Counted from the stretch's first letter, positions 38,148-46,946 are shown. The stretch: DNA of 64,000 nt from Exiguobacterium sp. KRL4 (GCF_001870785.1 NZ_MOLV01000004.1:1-64000), one strand, 5' to 3'. A program made the numbers and translations. The notes: generated by a model not told the origin, from the letters alone.

Positions 38148-38292
38148 CGAAAATCCCCTACTTTCCCCTGAAATGATAACGCTTTACAGGATAATCATGA
38201 CTGATTATCTGCGTGATGTCAAAGAAGTTTGAGGAGAGTGTAGGAATCCGTGTATACTTGTGAAGAACTTTGTCAGAGAGGTGGATTTGGTC

Positions 38293-38838
38293 ATGAAAAA
38301 AAAAGCACATTCAAAGGAAGTCAAACAAGCAGCGATTGATAAACTGCATGAACGAGGGGTGACGATTCATGCGATTGCTGAAATCGTCTACCAGATGCAG
38401 GCTCCGTATACGATTGAATTAACACTTGAAACATGTGTCAGTTCTGTCGAACGTGTTCTTGAGAAACGTGAACTCCAACATGCAATCCTCGTAGGAGCGG
38501 AACTGGACATCTTAGCGGAAAAAGGGTTGTTATCTGAACCTCTTCTATCGATCATCCGCAGTGATGAAGGACTGTTTGGCGTAGATGAGACGATTGCAAT
38601 CGGTGCCGTCAACACGTACGGATCAATCGCCGTGACGACGTTTGGATATCTGGATAAAGCAAAAATCGGTATCATCAAAGAACTGGATACAAAAGTGGAT
38701 GACGGTCGAGTCAACACGTTCATGGACGATATCGTCGCTGCGATTGCTGCGAATGCGTCCGGACGACTGGCACACCGACTGCGTGACAAGGAAGACTACT
38801 CGGCAGAAGAGCTGGAACAGCGAAAGGGCACGTACTAA
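38293..38838 (+). CDS. Phosphatidylglycerophosphatase A-like protein (YutG/LtrC family)
   Basis: A 181-aa protein of the PgpA-related YutG/LtrC group. Family parts: KLHERGVTIHAIAEIVYQMQ, ETCVSSVERVLEKRELQHA, LLSIIRSDEGLFGVDETIA, and the acidic DDGRVNTFMDDIVAAIAANASGRLAHR near the C-terminus (cited in part). Listeria LtrC is needed for growth at low temperature. AGAGGTGG precedes ATG 38293. The next ORF (PAP2) starts at the base after the stop, so these two phosphatase-like genes form an operon. Confidence 0.82.
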   Translation: MKKKAHSKEVKQAAIDKLHERGVTIHAIAEIVYQMQAPYTIELTLETCVSSVERVLEKRELQHAILVGAELDILAEKGLLSEPLLSIIRSDEGLFGVDETIAIGAVNTYGSIAVTTFGYLDKAKIGIIKELDTKVDDGRVNTFMDDIVAAIAANASGRLAHRLRDKEDYSAEELEQRKGTY

Positions 38839-39471
38839 ATGAAATTAAATCAGCATGCGTTAGTTCTTTCTGGAATCGCATTTGTCATCTTCATCAGTAT
38901 TGCAATTTCGATTCGGTTGACCGGCTATTTTTTATTTGACGCCCAGTTATCAAACATAATGTCCAAACAAGTCCCGGCGGATTATGTGAGTTGGTTCACC
39001 CAGTTAGGATCAGGGGTTGGAGCAGTGACCGTCACATTAATCTTGACGCTGATCAGTTACTACCTCTGGCGCGACCGGATCGGAAGTATCTGGTACGTGT
39101 TGTCATTTGCAGCAGTAGCCGTGTTGAACCAAGTGGCGAAAGTAATCTTTGTCCGAGACCGCCCTTCACTTAATGAACTGGTCGGAGGAGTGGGATACAG
39201 TTTTCCGAGCGGTCATTCATCGATGGCATTTGCCGTATACGGTGGTTTTCTCATACTCAGTTGGCGCTTTTTAAATCGCGCCGGAAAAATCATACTAGGT
39301 ACAGTATTAAGTGTGTTGATTCTTGCGATGGGTGCGTCACGAATCATTCTGAACGTACATTATTTCTCAGATGTCGTCGGTGGATTCTGTTTTGCGGCGT
39401 TTATACTAGGTTTATCTTATGCGTTTATCTCGTCTCGACGTAAAAAGGGGCACCCATATGTTACTAATTGA
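38839..39471 (+). CDS. PAP2 superfamily membrane phosphatase
   Basis: A 210-aa protein with about six membrane helices. The three phosphatase motifs are complete: KVIFVRDRP, PSGHSSMAF, and SRIILNVHYFSDVVGG. Likely substrates are phosphatidylglycerophosphate, phosphatidic acid or undecaprenyl pyrophosphate; the sequence does not tell which. It abuts the YutG-like gene and overlaps the next gene by 14 bases. Confidence 0.9.
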   Translation: MKLNQHALVLSGIAFVIFISIAISIRLTGYFLFDAQLSNIMSKQVPADYVSWFTQLGSGVGAVTVTLILTLISYYLWRDRIGSIWYVLSFAAVAVLNQVAKVIFVRDRPSLNELVGGVGYSFPSGHSSMAFAVYGGFLILSWRFLNRAGKIILGTVLSVLILAMGASRIILNVHYFSDVVGGFCFAAFILGLSYAFISSRRKKGHPYVTN

Positions 39472-39964
39472 TATCGATCACAGTTTATTAATCGATGAGA
39501 AAACGATGAAAACACTATCCGTACCGACGCTATTGGTGGAACGAATCGGTCAAGAAAAACGATTTATGACGATGCGAACACATCTACGATTAAAACGACT
39601 CGTTGAAAAAAACTATCTGATTCCGTTCACATGCCGGTCGTTTGACGAATTCCGACACCTTGAACTGTTTCAGATTGATGCTAAACCGAAATGGGCAATC
39701 CTTGAAAGCGGTACCCTCTTATTAAAAGAAGGAAAACCCGATAAACGCTATACGAACTGGTTGCGCCAACAGCAACAAACAGCCTCCTTGGATACCACGT
39801 TAAGTTATCTAGAGGAAGTTGAACAGATAGCATGGTCTGTCTACCCGGCGGAAGTCTGGGGCCCACGCATGAAGCAATCGTATCAGCCGATTGAACAGAC
39901 AACCGATGAAGCTGGCATGCTTGACGAAGTGTTTAGACAATCTCAAGCGGAAACGGATGCTTAA
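39458..39964 (+). CDS. HAD-like protein, apparently missing the C-terminal half
   Basis: A 168-aa protein. MLLIDIDHSLLIDEKT resembles HAD motif I (DxDxT/S), PFTCRSFDEFRHL resembles motif II of the HAD-IIB group (TxRS), and WAILESGTLLLKEGK resembles the strand before the cap. The later Lys and GDxxND motifs are absent, and a terminator follows directly, so the protein is naturally short or a relic. AAAAGGGG precedes ATG 39458, within the PAP2 gene. Family assignment is tentative. Confidence 0.6.
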   Translation: MLLIDIDHSLLIDEKTMKTLSVPTLLVERIGQEKRFMTMRTHLRLKRLVEKNYLIPFTCRSFDEFRHLELFQIDAKPKWAILESGTLLLKEGKPDKRYTNWLRQQQQTASLDTTLSYLEEVEQIAWSVYPAEVWGPRMKQSYQPIEQTTDEAGMLDEVFRQSQAETDA

Positions 39965-39974
39965 GAAAAACAAC

Positions 39975-40018
39975 AAAATCCCCCTTGACCAGTCAATTCT
40001 GACGGTAGAGGGGGATTT
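39975..40018. terminator. Bidirectional terminator, HAD-like gene and degV
   Basis: AAAATCCCCCT / AGGGGGATTTT with an inner TGAC/GTCA repeat. Confidence 0.75.
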
Positions 40019-40021
40019 TCA

Positions 40022-40894
40022 TTACAACGAAACAGGAATGTCATCAAACCAAAAGACACCAACTGTTTCCGATCCAGCATGAGTCAAAATAGAAGGACCA
40101 AATTGTGTGATTTCAATGGAGAGGTGTGGCAGCTTCGACTGAATCGTGTCCCGCAGCTGTTCAGCGGCAGACAAGGCGAGTGTATGACCGATATAAAGCG
40201 TCTGTTTGTATAAACCGGATCGTTCCACTTGTGTGACGATTTCTGATGTCATTTCATGAAAGGCTTTTTTGATAGAGCGAACCTTCTTGAAAGGAACAAG
40301 TTTACCGACTTCGTCGAACTTGACAATCGGCTTGATGTTCAACATATTTGCCAGCAAAAACTGGCTGCTCGAGACACGACCACTTCGGCGCATCGTCTCC
40401 ATGTTACCGATGATCAAATAGAAATGGGACTGATGCTTGAATTGATCCAAAACAGCCATCACTTCTTCTGGTCGTTTACCGGCTTGAGCTAATTGCATCG
40501 AAATACGTAACATTTCTTGTTGATTGGCACCACCTGTATAAGAATCAACCGCATACAGTTTAAATCCGACGGCATCTGCAGCGGCGACAGAACTAGCATA
40601 TGTCCCGCTTAAGCCACTTGTGATGTGTACTGCATAGGCATAATCATAACCTTCAGCCTGCAGGCGTTCGTAAAGTTCGACTAACTCACCAAAAGAAGGT
40701 TGTGAAGTGGTTGGGACAACGGAAGAATCTTGACGCATCTTTGCATCAAGTTGTTCGACTGAAAGATCAACGTATTCACGATAGGATTCTCCATTGATGA
40801 TGATTAACGTTGGTACTACGTGGATTCCGATTTTTTCTGCTTCCCCGGGTGGGAAAAAAGCCATACTATCGGTAATCCAAGCGATCTTATCCAT
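40022..40894 (-). CDS. DegV family fatty-acid-binding protein
   Basis: A 290-aa DegV protein (FakB type), which presents fatty acids to the FakA kinase in many Firmicutes. Family parts: IAWITDSMAFFP, TSQPSFGELVELYERL, ITSGLSGTYASSVAAAD, DSYTGGANQQEMLRIS, IKPIVKFDEVGKLVPFKKVRS and the C-terminal IGHTLALSAAEQL and FGPSILTHAGSETVGVFWF (cited in part). An extended -10 TGG-TATGAT lies upstream on the minus strand (about 40931-40939). No FakA gene is in the window. Confidence 0.9.
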   Translation of the reverse strand: MDKIAWITDSMAFFPPGEAEKIGIHVVPTLIIINGESYREYVDLSVEQLDAKMRQDSSVVPTTSQPSFGELVELYERLQAEGYDYAYAVHITSGLSGTYASSVAAADAVGFKLYAVDSYTGGANQQEMLRISMQLAQAGKRPEEVMAVLDQFKHQSHFYLIIGNMETMRRSGRVSSSQFLLANMLNIKPIVKFDEVGKLVPFKKVRSIKKAFHEMTSEIVTQVERSGLYKQTLYIGHTLALSAAEQLRDTIQSKLPHLSIEITQFGPSILTHAGSETVGVFWFDDIPVSL

Positions 40895-40958
40895 TAAAGC
40901 GACGCCTCCAGTAAAAAATCATTTTGTTTATCATACCATAGCGATGAAAGCGGCATCA

Positions 40959-42284
40959 CTAGCCAATACGTTTTTCAGGAATCGAATGACTAGAAACGTG
41001 TCCAATCGATGAACTGATAGCAAATGTAATTAAAGCGGGCAAAAGCCAAGCTAAATTTTGTTCAGTCAACGGAAAAATTTTGTAGACATTAATCAAGATA
41101 CCCGGTAAGACCTTTAAAGAAGTTAAGGCGCTCACTAACGAAAACAACGCAGTCACGAATAAAGTCGTTTGGTAAACGAGTGATGTTTTTTTTAAGAATG
41201 AGCGGACGAACGTTAATCCGATCAAGACGATGACGATTGGATAAAGGAACATCAATACAGGGATTGCGATGGTGAGTAACGTGTTAAGACCGAAAATCGA
41301 GATCGTAAAGCCTGACACGGTCGTAATGGTTCCGGTGACGGGGAGCGAAAGTCGACTTGAGAATGACATCAAGTATTCAGAAAAAGCGGTGACAAGACCC
41401 ACGGATGTCGTCAGACAGGCGAGTAAAATGGCGATTCCTAAAATAATCAGGCCAATCGTCCCAAACGTATTATCGGCATATTGTTGCAACAAAGACGGAC
41501 CATCGACAGACCCGACGGCACCAAAACTGTTTCGACCGATGAATCCGAGTCCGGTGTAGACAAGAGTCAGTGATACGGCAGCAATTAAACCAGCTCTTGT
41601 GACTGTCTTCAACTGAGCCGTCCGATGTTTCAGACCACGCGCGTGTAACGTATGCAAGATAATCACTCCGAACACGAGTGCTCCTAAGGCGTCAAGCGTC
41701 AAATATCCTTGCAGGAATCCTTGGATAAAGGCGTCTGTAAAACTAGCATAGCCCGGTGCCGGTCGTTGAACAGTAGACAAAGGGTTTATGATACTGCTAA
41801 TACTTAGCGTGGCAAGTGCGATAAGCAACAAAGGTGTGATGAACCGGCCGATGATATCAAGCAACTTGCCGGGTTTCAGGACAAGGTATAACGTCACTAA
41901 AAAGAAGAGCGAAGAAGAAACCATTAAACTCGTCTGGCTTGGTCCACTTAAAAACGGGACGACACCGAGCTCGTAGGTGACGACAGAAGTCCGTGGAATT
42001 CCGAAAAACGGACCGATGGCGACATACAGCGCAAATGTCAATAAAGCGCCGACGAATTTAGGCAACGGATTTGCAAGTGTACTGATCCCACCGCCGACCC
42101 AGGCGACGGCAATTAATCCGACTAACGGCAATCCGACACCAGTGACGATAAAACCGAGCATGGCTGGTAAAAATTGTGTGCCCGCTAAGGCACCAAGCTC
42201 AGGAGGGAAAATTAAGTTACCGGCACCAAAAAATAAAGCGAAAATCATGAATCCTAAAGCAAAAATATCTTTTCGGTTCAACAT
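40959..42284 (-). CDS. brnQ: Branched-chain amino acid transporter BrnQ
   Basis: A 441-aa LIVCS-family Na+ (or H+) symporter for Leu, Ile and Val, with about twelve helices. It begins LNRKDIFALGFMIFALFFGAGNLIFPP (cited in part), the family signature, followed by LVAVTWVGGGIS-like LIAVAWVGGGIS. ACAGGAGGTAAC precedes ATG 42284; the frame continuing to 42329 has no ribosome site. A CodY-like box and extended -10 promoter lie upstream. Confidence 0.93.
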   Translation of the reverse strand: MLNRKDIFALGFMIFALFFGAGNLIFPPELGALAGTQFLPAMLGFIVTGVGLPLVGLIAVAWVGGGISTLANPLPKFVGALLTFALYVAIGPFFGIPRTSVVTYELGVVPFLSGPSQTSLMVSSSLFFLVTLYLVLKPGKLLDIIGRFITPLLLIALATLSISSIINPLSTVQRPAPGYASFTDAFIQGFLQGYLTLDALGALVFGVIILHTLHARGLKHRTAQLKTVTRAGLIAAVSLTLVYTGLGFIGRNSFGAVGSVDGPSLLQQYADNTFGTIGLIILGIAILLACLTTSVGLVTAFSEYLMSFSSRLSLPVTGTITTVSGFTISIFGLNTLLTIAIPVLMFLYPIVIVLIGLTFVRSFLKKTSLVYQTTLFVTALFSLVSALTSLKVLPGILINVYKIFPLTEQNLAWLLPALITFAISSSIGHVSSHSIPEKRIG

Positions 42285-42319
42285 ATATGTTACCTCCTGT
42301 TTTTCAATAATCTCATCCA

Positions 42320-42328
42320 AATATACCA
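42320..42328 (-). promoter_or_regulatory. Extended -10 promoter of brnQ
   Basis: On the minus strand TGG-TATATT, about 35 bases before the start codon. Confidence 0.55.
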
Positions 42329-42349
42329 CTTGCTAAAAAGTGATGAAAG

Positions 42350-42364
42350 AATTTTTAGAATATT
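42350..42364 (-). promoter_or_regulatory. CodY-like box before brnQ
   Basis: Minus strand AATATTCTAAAAATT matches 13 of 15 positions of AATTTTCWGAAAATT. It lies next to the expected -35, a good position for repression when branched-chain amino acids are plentiful. Confidence 0.6.
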
Positions 42365-42480
42365 CATTTCTTTAAGGAGCTACTTTTTCATGGAGGGTCG
42401 TCAATTCTTTTACTGTTAATTTTGCAAGACTATCATGACGTAGACGATTCCTCAACAGGTGCCGTCTATTTTGCCATACA

Positions 42481-42525
42481 AAAACGCCCTCTTCAAGCCA
42501 GAGTCTCCTGACTTATGAAGAGGAC
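42481..42525 (-). terminator. Terminator of the 97-aa gene
   Basis: On the minus strand CCGtCCTCTTCAta ... TTGAAGAGGGCG followed by TTTTTG. The other 250 bases between this gene and brnQ hold only the brnQ promoter. Confidence 0.65.
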
Positions 42526-42572
42526 GGACGCAACAAATCAATTGACGCATGGTAAACTAGAGGAACAAGTAT

Positions 42573-42866
42573 TTAGCTAGATGCCATGAAACGACCTTTC
42601 TTTTGTCGTCTCAATTTATGGAGTAGCCAAGCGTGAACGACTTCGCACGATTGACGAGGGAGGGTCAGTTCCACTAAAGGTTCCTGTTGCTGACCACGGA
42701 TAATGAATAATCCTGTTTCTTCATCAATTGGTGAAATAGTCATTGAGCTCGCTTCATTCAAGGACACTTTCAGTTCGCCTGTCGCGGCATCCTTTAACTT
42801 CAGAATGTTTCCGTTCGTCGCAAACTTGGTGAATGAACCGATTCCGTTCACTTTTAACTGATCCAT
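42573..42866 (-). CDS. Hypothetical protein, 97 aa, unrecognised
   Basis: No family recognised. The first 70 residues look all-beta (LKVNGIGSFTKFATNGNILKL, GELKVSLNEASSMTISPIDEETGLFII; cited in part), like a small barrel or PH-like sheet. The rest is a helix and a basic tail KLRRQKKGRF. GAAGGAGGAA precedes ATG, a consensus-like promoter lies 90 bases upstream and a terminator follows, so it is a well-supported single gene. Confidence 0.65.
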   Translation of the reverse strand: MDQLKVNGIGSFTKFATNGNILKLKDAATGELKVSLNEASSMTISPIDEETGLFIIRGQQQEPLVELTLPRQSCEVVHAWLLHKLRRQKKGRFMASS

Positions 42867-42952
42867 GCTAAATTCCTCCTTCGGTTAATGCATTGCTGAA
42901 ATAAATCGTAAGAAAAACCGTTCCAACTTCTAACTTCCAAAAGGTTAATCTC

Positions 42953-42981
42953 ATTATAACGAAGTCTGCTCAAGATGCCAG
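42953..42981 (-). promoter_or_regulatory. Promoter of the 97-aa gene
   Basis: Minus strand CTGGCA, 17-base spacer, perfect TATAAT. Confidence 0.6.
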
Positions 42982-43077
42982 CTTTAATTTATGTGAAAAT
43001 TCGAATGATTCGGTAATGTTATTGTCATGTAAACGATTGGACAAAAAATGAGGCGGAGCTCTCTTCAGAAAAATATG

Positions 43078-43111
43078 AAAAAAGCATCTTGTCATGGAGC
43101 GACGAAGATGC
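43078..43111 (-). terminator. Terminator of the 243-aa gene
   Basis: Minus strand GCATCTtcgtcgctccatgacaAGATGC followed by TTTTTTC. Confidence 0.7.
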
Positions 43112-43117
43112 AAAGGG

Positions 43118-43849
43118 TCATTGTAACTCAAAAATCCAGTTTTTTTTACGGTGAATCAGTTCACCACGTTTTACAATCGATTCTTTATTTGTATCAAGAT
43201 CTTCTTTTAAGACCGTCATATCTTCATATCTTCCGGCGACATAAACGGGAATGGTGATTTGTCGCGTGAACACAGACTGTTTAACGTTCGCAAAATCAAT
43301 CAAAACGCCTTCATGCAGCAGATGACGAAGGTTGATGATGATTTCGGCAGTGAGAGGAGAAGCAGACAGAACACGGAATTCTCGTCGGATTTTTCGTTGG
43401 ATTAGTAAAGAGAGAACATGTTCGATCGTAGACCAGTCTTTTAAGTAAACCGTTGCTTGCATGCTGTCTTGTTCGCTGAAATAGGCCCACTCGTTTCCGA
43501 CGGATGCCAGGAACGGACTAGGCATACCACGTTTCATATGCATTAAAAATAGCAGTTCCGCGATTTCGACGTCTGTTAATGTGTCGAGTGAATGTGAAGA
43601 ACGGATATCGATGGTACTCAAAGGAGAGCGTTCGACATCGCTCGATTGGGCAAACTGTTCGACTTCGTGCCCTTCGACATAATGAAAAGCAGTTCGGAAA
43701 GATTGTTTAGCGGATTTGAAGGCCGCTCCCGAAACGAGTAGCGGACGTTTTGAGTCGATAGACAGGGTAAAGTCAGAAAACGAAACACCGGACATCGTCA
43801 ATCGGTGGTTTTCCGCATCTTCATACAAGTAGAGCAGTGAACTAGACAT
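43118..43849 (-). CDS. Hypothetical protein, 243 aa, unrecognised
   Basis: No family recognised. It starts MSSSLLYLYEDAENHRLTMS, has no signal peptide or membrane helix, and mixes predicted strands with helices (for example LTDVEIAELLFLMHMKRG and EIIINLRHLLHEGVLIDFAN). The C-terminus ends KRGELIHRKKNWIFELQ. GGAAGGAAG is 10 or so bases before ATG. It is divergent from the GNAT gene and ended by its own terminator. Confidence 0.6.
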   Translation of the reverse strand: MSSSLLYLYEDAENHRLTMSGVSFSDFTLSIDSKRPLLVSGAAFKSAKQSFRTAFHYVEGHEVEQFAQSSDVERSPLSTIDIRSSHSLDTLTDVEIAELLFLMHMKRGMPSPFLASVGNEWAYFSEQDSMQATVYLKDWSTIEHVLSLLIQRKIRREFRVLSASPLTAEIIINLRHLLHEGVLIDFANVKQSVFTRQITIPVYVAGRYEDMTVLKEDLDTNKESIVKRGELIHRKKNWIFELQ

Positions 43850-43970
43850 GATAGGAAACTTCCTTCCTTGATAAGTAACTTCATTATTTCAATAGTAGCA
43901 AAACTTCTATAGAGCGAAAAGGATATTTCCCTTTGAAAACGGGCATAATATAAAAAAGAGGTGATAGGGT

Positions 43971-44528
43971 ATGTGGGGATTACGAAAACCATTCCCGGAA
44001 CTGAAAACAGAACGTTTTATTTTAAGAGAGTTAGAAAACAGGGATGCGCGCGATTTATTTAAAATCTTATCAGATGATGACGTGATGTATTATTATGGAT
44101 CCGATCCATTAGTCACCGTATACGAAGCCAAAAACGTCATCAGTTATTTTAAAGAACAGTTTACGCAAGGTAAGGCGATCCGATGGGCAATCGCCGATCA
44201 GGAGACCAATCAATTAGTAGGGACGATTGGGTTTCACAATTGGTTGACCCAATACCATCGTGCAGAAATTGGATTTGAGGTTAGCCAAGAGTATTGGCAA
44301 CAAGGGGTAGCTTCTGAAGCAGCTCGTGCCGTGCTGACACATGGATTCGAAGATTTCGCCTTGCACCGAATCAGCGCCCTCGTCGCACCTGAAAATATTG
44401 CATCCAATGCACTCGTCCAAAAGTTAGGATTTCAAGCAGAAGGACTGCTTGAAGACTACGCGTACAGTCACGGACGGTTCATGGATTTAACGATTTACCG
44501 CATGCTTGCATCGGAATGGAAGGGATGA
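43971..44528 (+). CDS. GNAT family N-acetyltransferase (RimJ/RimL type)
   Basis: A 185-aa acetyltransferase. LKTERFILRELENRDARDLF is the RimJ/RimL opening, IGFHNWLTQYHRAEIGFEV carries the central strands, and the acetyl-CoA loop is QGVASEAARAVLTHGFE, then ENIASNALVQKLGFQAEGLL. The substrate, protein N-terminus or small molecule, cannot be told. AGAGGTGATAGGGT precedes ATG. Nine bases before the hydrolase gene, so an operon is likely. Confidence 0.9.
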   Translation: MWGLRKPFPELKTERFILRELENRDARDLFKILSDDDVMYYYGSDPLVTVYEAKNVISYFKEQFTQGKAIRWAIADQETNQLVGTIGFHNWLTQYHRAEIGFEVSQEYWQQGVASEAARAVLTHGFEDFALHRISALVAPENIASNALVQKLGFQAEGLLEDYAYSHGRFMDLTIYRMLASEWKG

Positions 44529-44536
44529 CTAGTTGA

Positions 44537-45253
44537 ATGTCAAAAAAAACACTTGTCTTATTACACGGATTTGCTGGAGGAACTGATTATTTTAACCGAG
44601 TCGAAGCACGACTTCGCTTATCGTTTGATGTGCTTGTACTCGCATTACCGGGACACGAAGGGGAATCGGTTGGACCAGATACGATCGAAGGGTTTGCGAC
44701 ATGGGTGATGAAAGACTTGGAACGAAGAGGGATTGAGCAACCAATCTTAATCGGGCATTCGTTTGGTGGATACATCGTCGCGTCGATTGTCGAGATGTAT
44801 GCTGAAAAACTATCTGGTTTTGGTTTAGTCTACTCGACCGCAAAAGCAGATACGGAAGAAGCAAAACAAAAACGAAATCAAAACATCAACCGGGTGTCAG
44901 GTATCGGTGTTCGTGAATTCGTTGACGGTTTAGTACCTGGGCTGTTCGCAGAAGATGCGGACCCAATGATTATCTCGGAAGCAAAAGAGATCGGTTACAT
45001 GATGACTGTCGAAGGGGCAATCCGGGCGTTAGCTGCGATGCGGGATCGAAAAGATTTAACAGATACGTTGCGTCAAACGAAGGTCCGTGGTGTGATCGTT
45101 CATGGTACAAACGATCCCTTGATTTCCGAAGCAAGTGCCTTTGCCCCTCAAAGTGATCGGATTATGTTCCGTTCGACAAGTAGCAGTCATATGGGGATGC
45201 TGGAAACACCGGACGCTTTTTGTGACATCGTCGAAGAGGCGTTTGCTCAATAA
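44537..45253 (+). CDS. Alpha/beta hydrolase
   Basis: A 238-aa alpha/beta hydrolase. Oxyanion segment LLHGFAGGTDYF, nucleophile elbow IGHSFGGYI (Ser about 75), acid residue in VHGTNDPLIS and catalytic His in SSSHMGMLETPDAF. Substrate unknown. AAGGGATGAC is a modest ribosome site; it follows the acetyltransferase gene by 8 bases. Confidence 0.88.
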   Translation: MSKKTLVLLHGFAGGTDYFNRVEARLRLSFDVLVLALPGHEGESVGPDTIEGFATWVMKDLERRGIEQPILIGHSFGGYIVASIVEMYAEKLSGFGLVYSTAKADTEEAKQKRNQNINRVSGIGVREFVDGLVPGLFAEDADPMIISEAKEIGYMMTVEGAIRALAAMRDRKDLTDTLRQTKVRGVIVHGTNDPLISEASAFAPQSDRIMFRSTSSSHMGMLETPDAFCDIVEEAFAQ

Positions 45254-45276
45254 ACCTCTTTTTAAACGTACAGTCA

Positions 45277-45309
45277 AACGTTCACCGAAGGGTGGGCGTT
45301 ATCTTTTTT
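45277..45309 (+). terminator. Terminator of the GNAT-hydrolase unit
   Basis: AACGttCACC-gaag-GGTGggCGTT then ATCTTTTTT, immediately before the insertion sequence. Confidence 0.75.
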
Positions 45310-45329
45310 AACTAAATTTAGCGAGAATT

Positions 45330-45375
45330 CTCCCACCTCTAAGCGTACCGGGGCGAAGCCAAGCGTAGGTGGGAG
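45330..45375 (+). repeat. IS605-type left-end subterminal hairpin
   Basis: CTCCCACCT (45330-45338) pairs with AGGTGGGAG (45367-45375); the loop contains a repeated AAGCGTA. Such imperfect hairpins are what Y1 transposases recognise. Confidence 0.75.
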
Positions 45376-45450
45376 ATGAATCGCTCGTCTTGGCAAGACT
45401 GCAATCATTTGATAAAATCAGTGTGACTAACCAAAAGGACTGATATATCA

Positions 45451-45849
45451 ATGAAAATGGACACAAATAAACATTCAGTCTTCCTTCTGAATTATCACCT
45501 TGTCCTAGTAGTGAAATACAGACGTAAAGTGATCGATGACGCCATCTCGGAGTTCGCGAAACAGACGTTCGAACGAATCGGCGCGTCGTATCATATCACG
45601 CTGAACGAGTGGCATCATGACGGCGATCATATCCATGTGCTGTTCAAAGCACACCCGAACACGGAGATGTCAAAGTTTCTGAACGCTTACAAGAGTGCAA
45701 GCAGTCGACTGATCAAACGAGACTTTCCGCATGTCAAGAAACAACTATGGAAAGAAATGTTCTGGTCTCGAAATTACTGTCTAGTGACGACCGGAGGTGC
45801 GACAATCGACGTCATCAGACACTATATCGAAAAACAAGGAAAGGAGTGA
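45451..45849 (+). CDS. tnpA: IS200/IS605 transposase TnpA (Y1 HUH)
   Basis: A 132-aa single-domain transposase that moves the element as single-stranded DNA. The HUH metal motif is His60-Ile-His62 (DGDHIHVLF) and the nucleophilic Tyr is Tyr125 (IRHYIEKQ). LNYHLVLVVKYRRKVI is the usual N-terminal strand and SASSRLIKRDFPH the central helix. Length is normal for the family. AAAGGAC is a weak ribosome site. The stop overlaps the Shine-Dalgarno of tnpB (AAAGGAGTGA). Confidence 0.95.
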   Translation: MKMDTNKHSVFLLNYHLVLVVKYRRKVIDDAISEFAKQTFERIGASYHITLNEWHHDGDHIHVLFKAHPNTEMSKFLNAYKSASSRLIKRDFPHVKKQLWKEMFWSRNYCLVTTGGATIDVIRHYIEKQGKE

Positions 45850-45854
45850 TTGCT

Positions 45855-46946
45855 TTGCTGAAGGCGTACAAGTTTCGACTCTATCCGACGAAACCACAAC
45901 AAGAATATTTCGTGAAGACGTTCGGTTGTGTCCGTTTCGTCTACAATAAGATGCTCGAAGAGCGGATCCGATTGTATGAAGATTCGAAGCTCAATCCTGA
46001 CGCGAAGCAGAAGCTCCCAACCCCAGCAAAGTACAAGCCTGAATTCCCTTTCCTAAAAGAAGTCGACAGTCTTTCTCTTGCGAACGCTCAGATGGACTTA
46101 AACAGGGCGTATCACAACTTTTTTCGAAATCAGTCTGTCGGGTTTCCGAAATTCAAATCGAAGCACAACGACCGTGCATCTTACACAACAAACAATCTAA
46201 AGGGTAGCATCCGTATCGAAGATCGTAAGGTGAAACTTCCTAAAATCGGTTTTGTGAAGTTGAAGCAACATCGTCCGTTCGAGGGTGTGATCAAGTCCGC
46301 GACGGTCTCGATGACGAAGACCCGGAAATTCTTCATCTCTATCCTTGTCGATCAAGCCGAAGAGCAGTGGGTTCCAGCCAAGAATAAAGTAGGAATCGAC
46401 CTTGGTTTGGAGCATTTCGCCATCCTGACGAATGATGAGTGGGTTTCTGAGAAGGTTGACAATCCTCGTTTCCTTCGAAAGTCCGAAGAGAAGATAAAGA
46501 AGGCGCAACGCGCCTTGTCCCGCAAGAAAATCGGGAGTAAGAACCGAGAGAAGGCGAGGAGGATCCTCGCCAAGAAGCATGAAAAGATTGCAAATCAACG
46601 TAAAGATTTTCTTCATAAGCTGTCGAAACGGATCGTTGACGATAACCAAGTCCTCGTCGTCGAGACGCTCAAGTCGAAGAACATGATGAAGAATCATAAG
46701 ATCGCCAAATCGATTGGAGATGTCAGTTGGTATGAGTTAGTCCGACAGTTAGAATACAAATGCACATTCTATGGACGAACACTTATCAAAGCGGATCAAT
46801 GGTTCGCCTCTACTCAAATCTGTTCTTCTTGTGGAGTAAAAGGCGAGAAGAAAACGATCGATGTACGCGAATGGACGTGTACTTGCGGCGCTCATCATGA
46901 CAGAGATATTAATGCGAGTATCAACTTGTTGCTGTTAGCAGACTGA
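45855..46946 (+). CDS. tnpB: RNA-guided nuclease TnpB (IS200/IS605 accessory protein)
   Basis: A 363-aa TnpB. AYKFRLYPTKPQQEYF is the N-terminal signature. The RuvC residues are all present: Asp182 in GIDLGLEHFAI, Glu270 in LVVETLKSKNM and Asp351 in HHDRDINASINL. A zinc ribbon Cys323-x2-Cys326 and Cys342-x-Cys344 lies between the last two. TnpB proteins are omega-RNA-guided DNA nucleases related to Cas12. The start is a TTG at 45855 with AAAGGAG 8 bases upstream; the same frame opens earlier inside tnpA without a ribosome site. Confidence 0.93.
   Translation: MLKAYKFRLYPTKPQQEYFVKTFGCVRFVYNKMLEERIRLYEDSKLNPDAKQKLPTPAKYKPEFPFLKEVDSLSLANAQMDLNRAYHNFFRNQSVGFPKFKSKHNDRASYTTNNLKGSIRIEDRKVKLPKIGFVKLKQHRPFEGVIKSATVSMTKTRKFFISILVDQAEEQWVPAKNKVGIDLGLEHFAILTNDEWVSEKVDNPRFLRKSEEKIKKAQRALSRKKIGSKNREKARRILAKKHEKIANQRKDFLHKLSKRIVDDNQVLVVETLKSKNMMKNHKIAKSIGDVSWYELVRQLEYKCTFYGRTLIKADQWFASTQICSSCGVKGEKKTIDVREWTCTCGAHHDRDINASINLLLLAD

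Noticed and set aside
42401..42480. Short plus-strand frames between brnQ and the 97-aa gene
   Set aside because: All under 15 codons without ribosome sites.
45747..45854. Upstream in-frame extension of tnpB into tnpA
   Set aside because: No ribosome site, and known TnpB proteins begin near the AYKFRLYPT segment; TTG 45855 has AAAGGAG at proper spacing.
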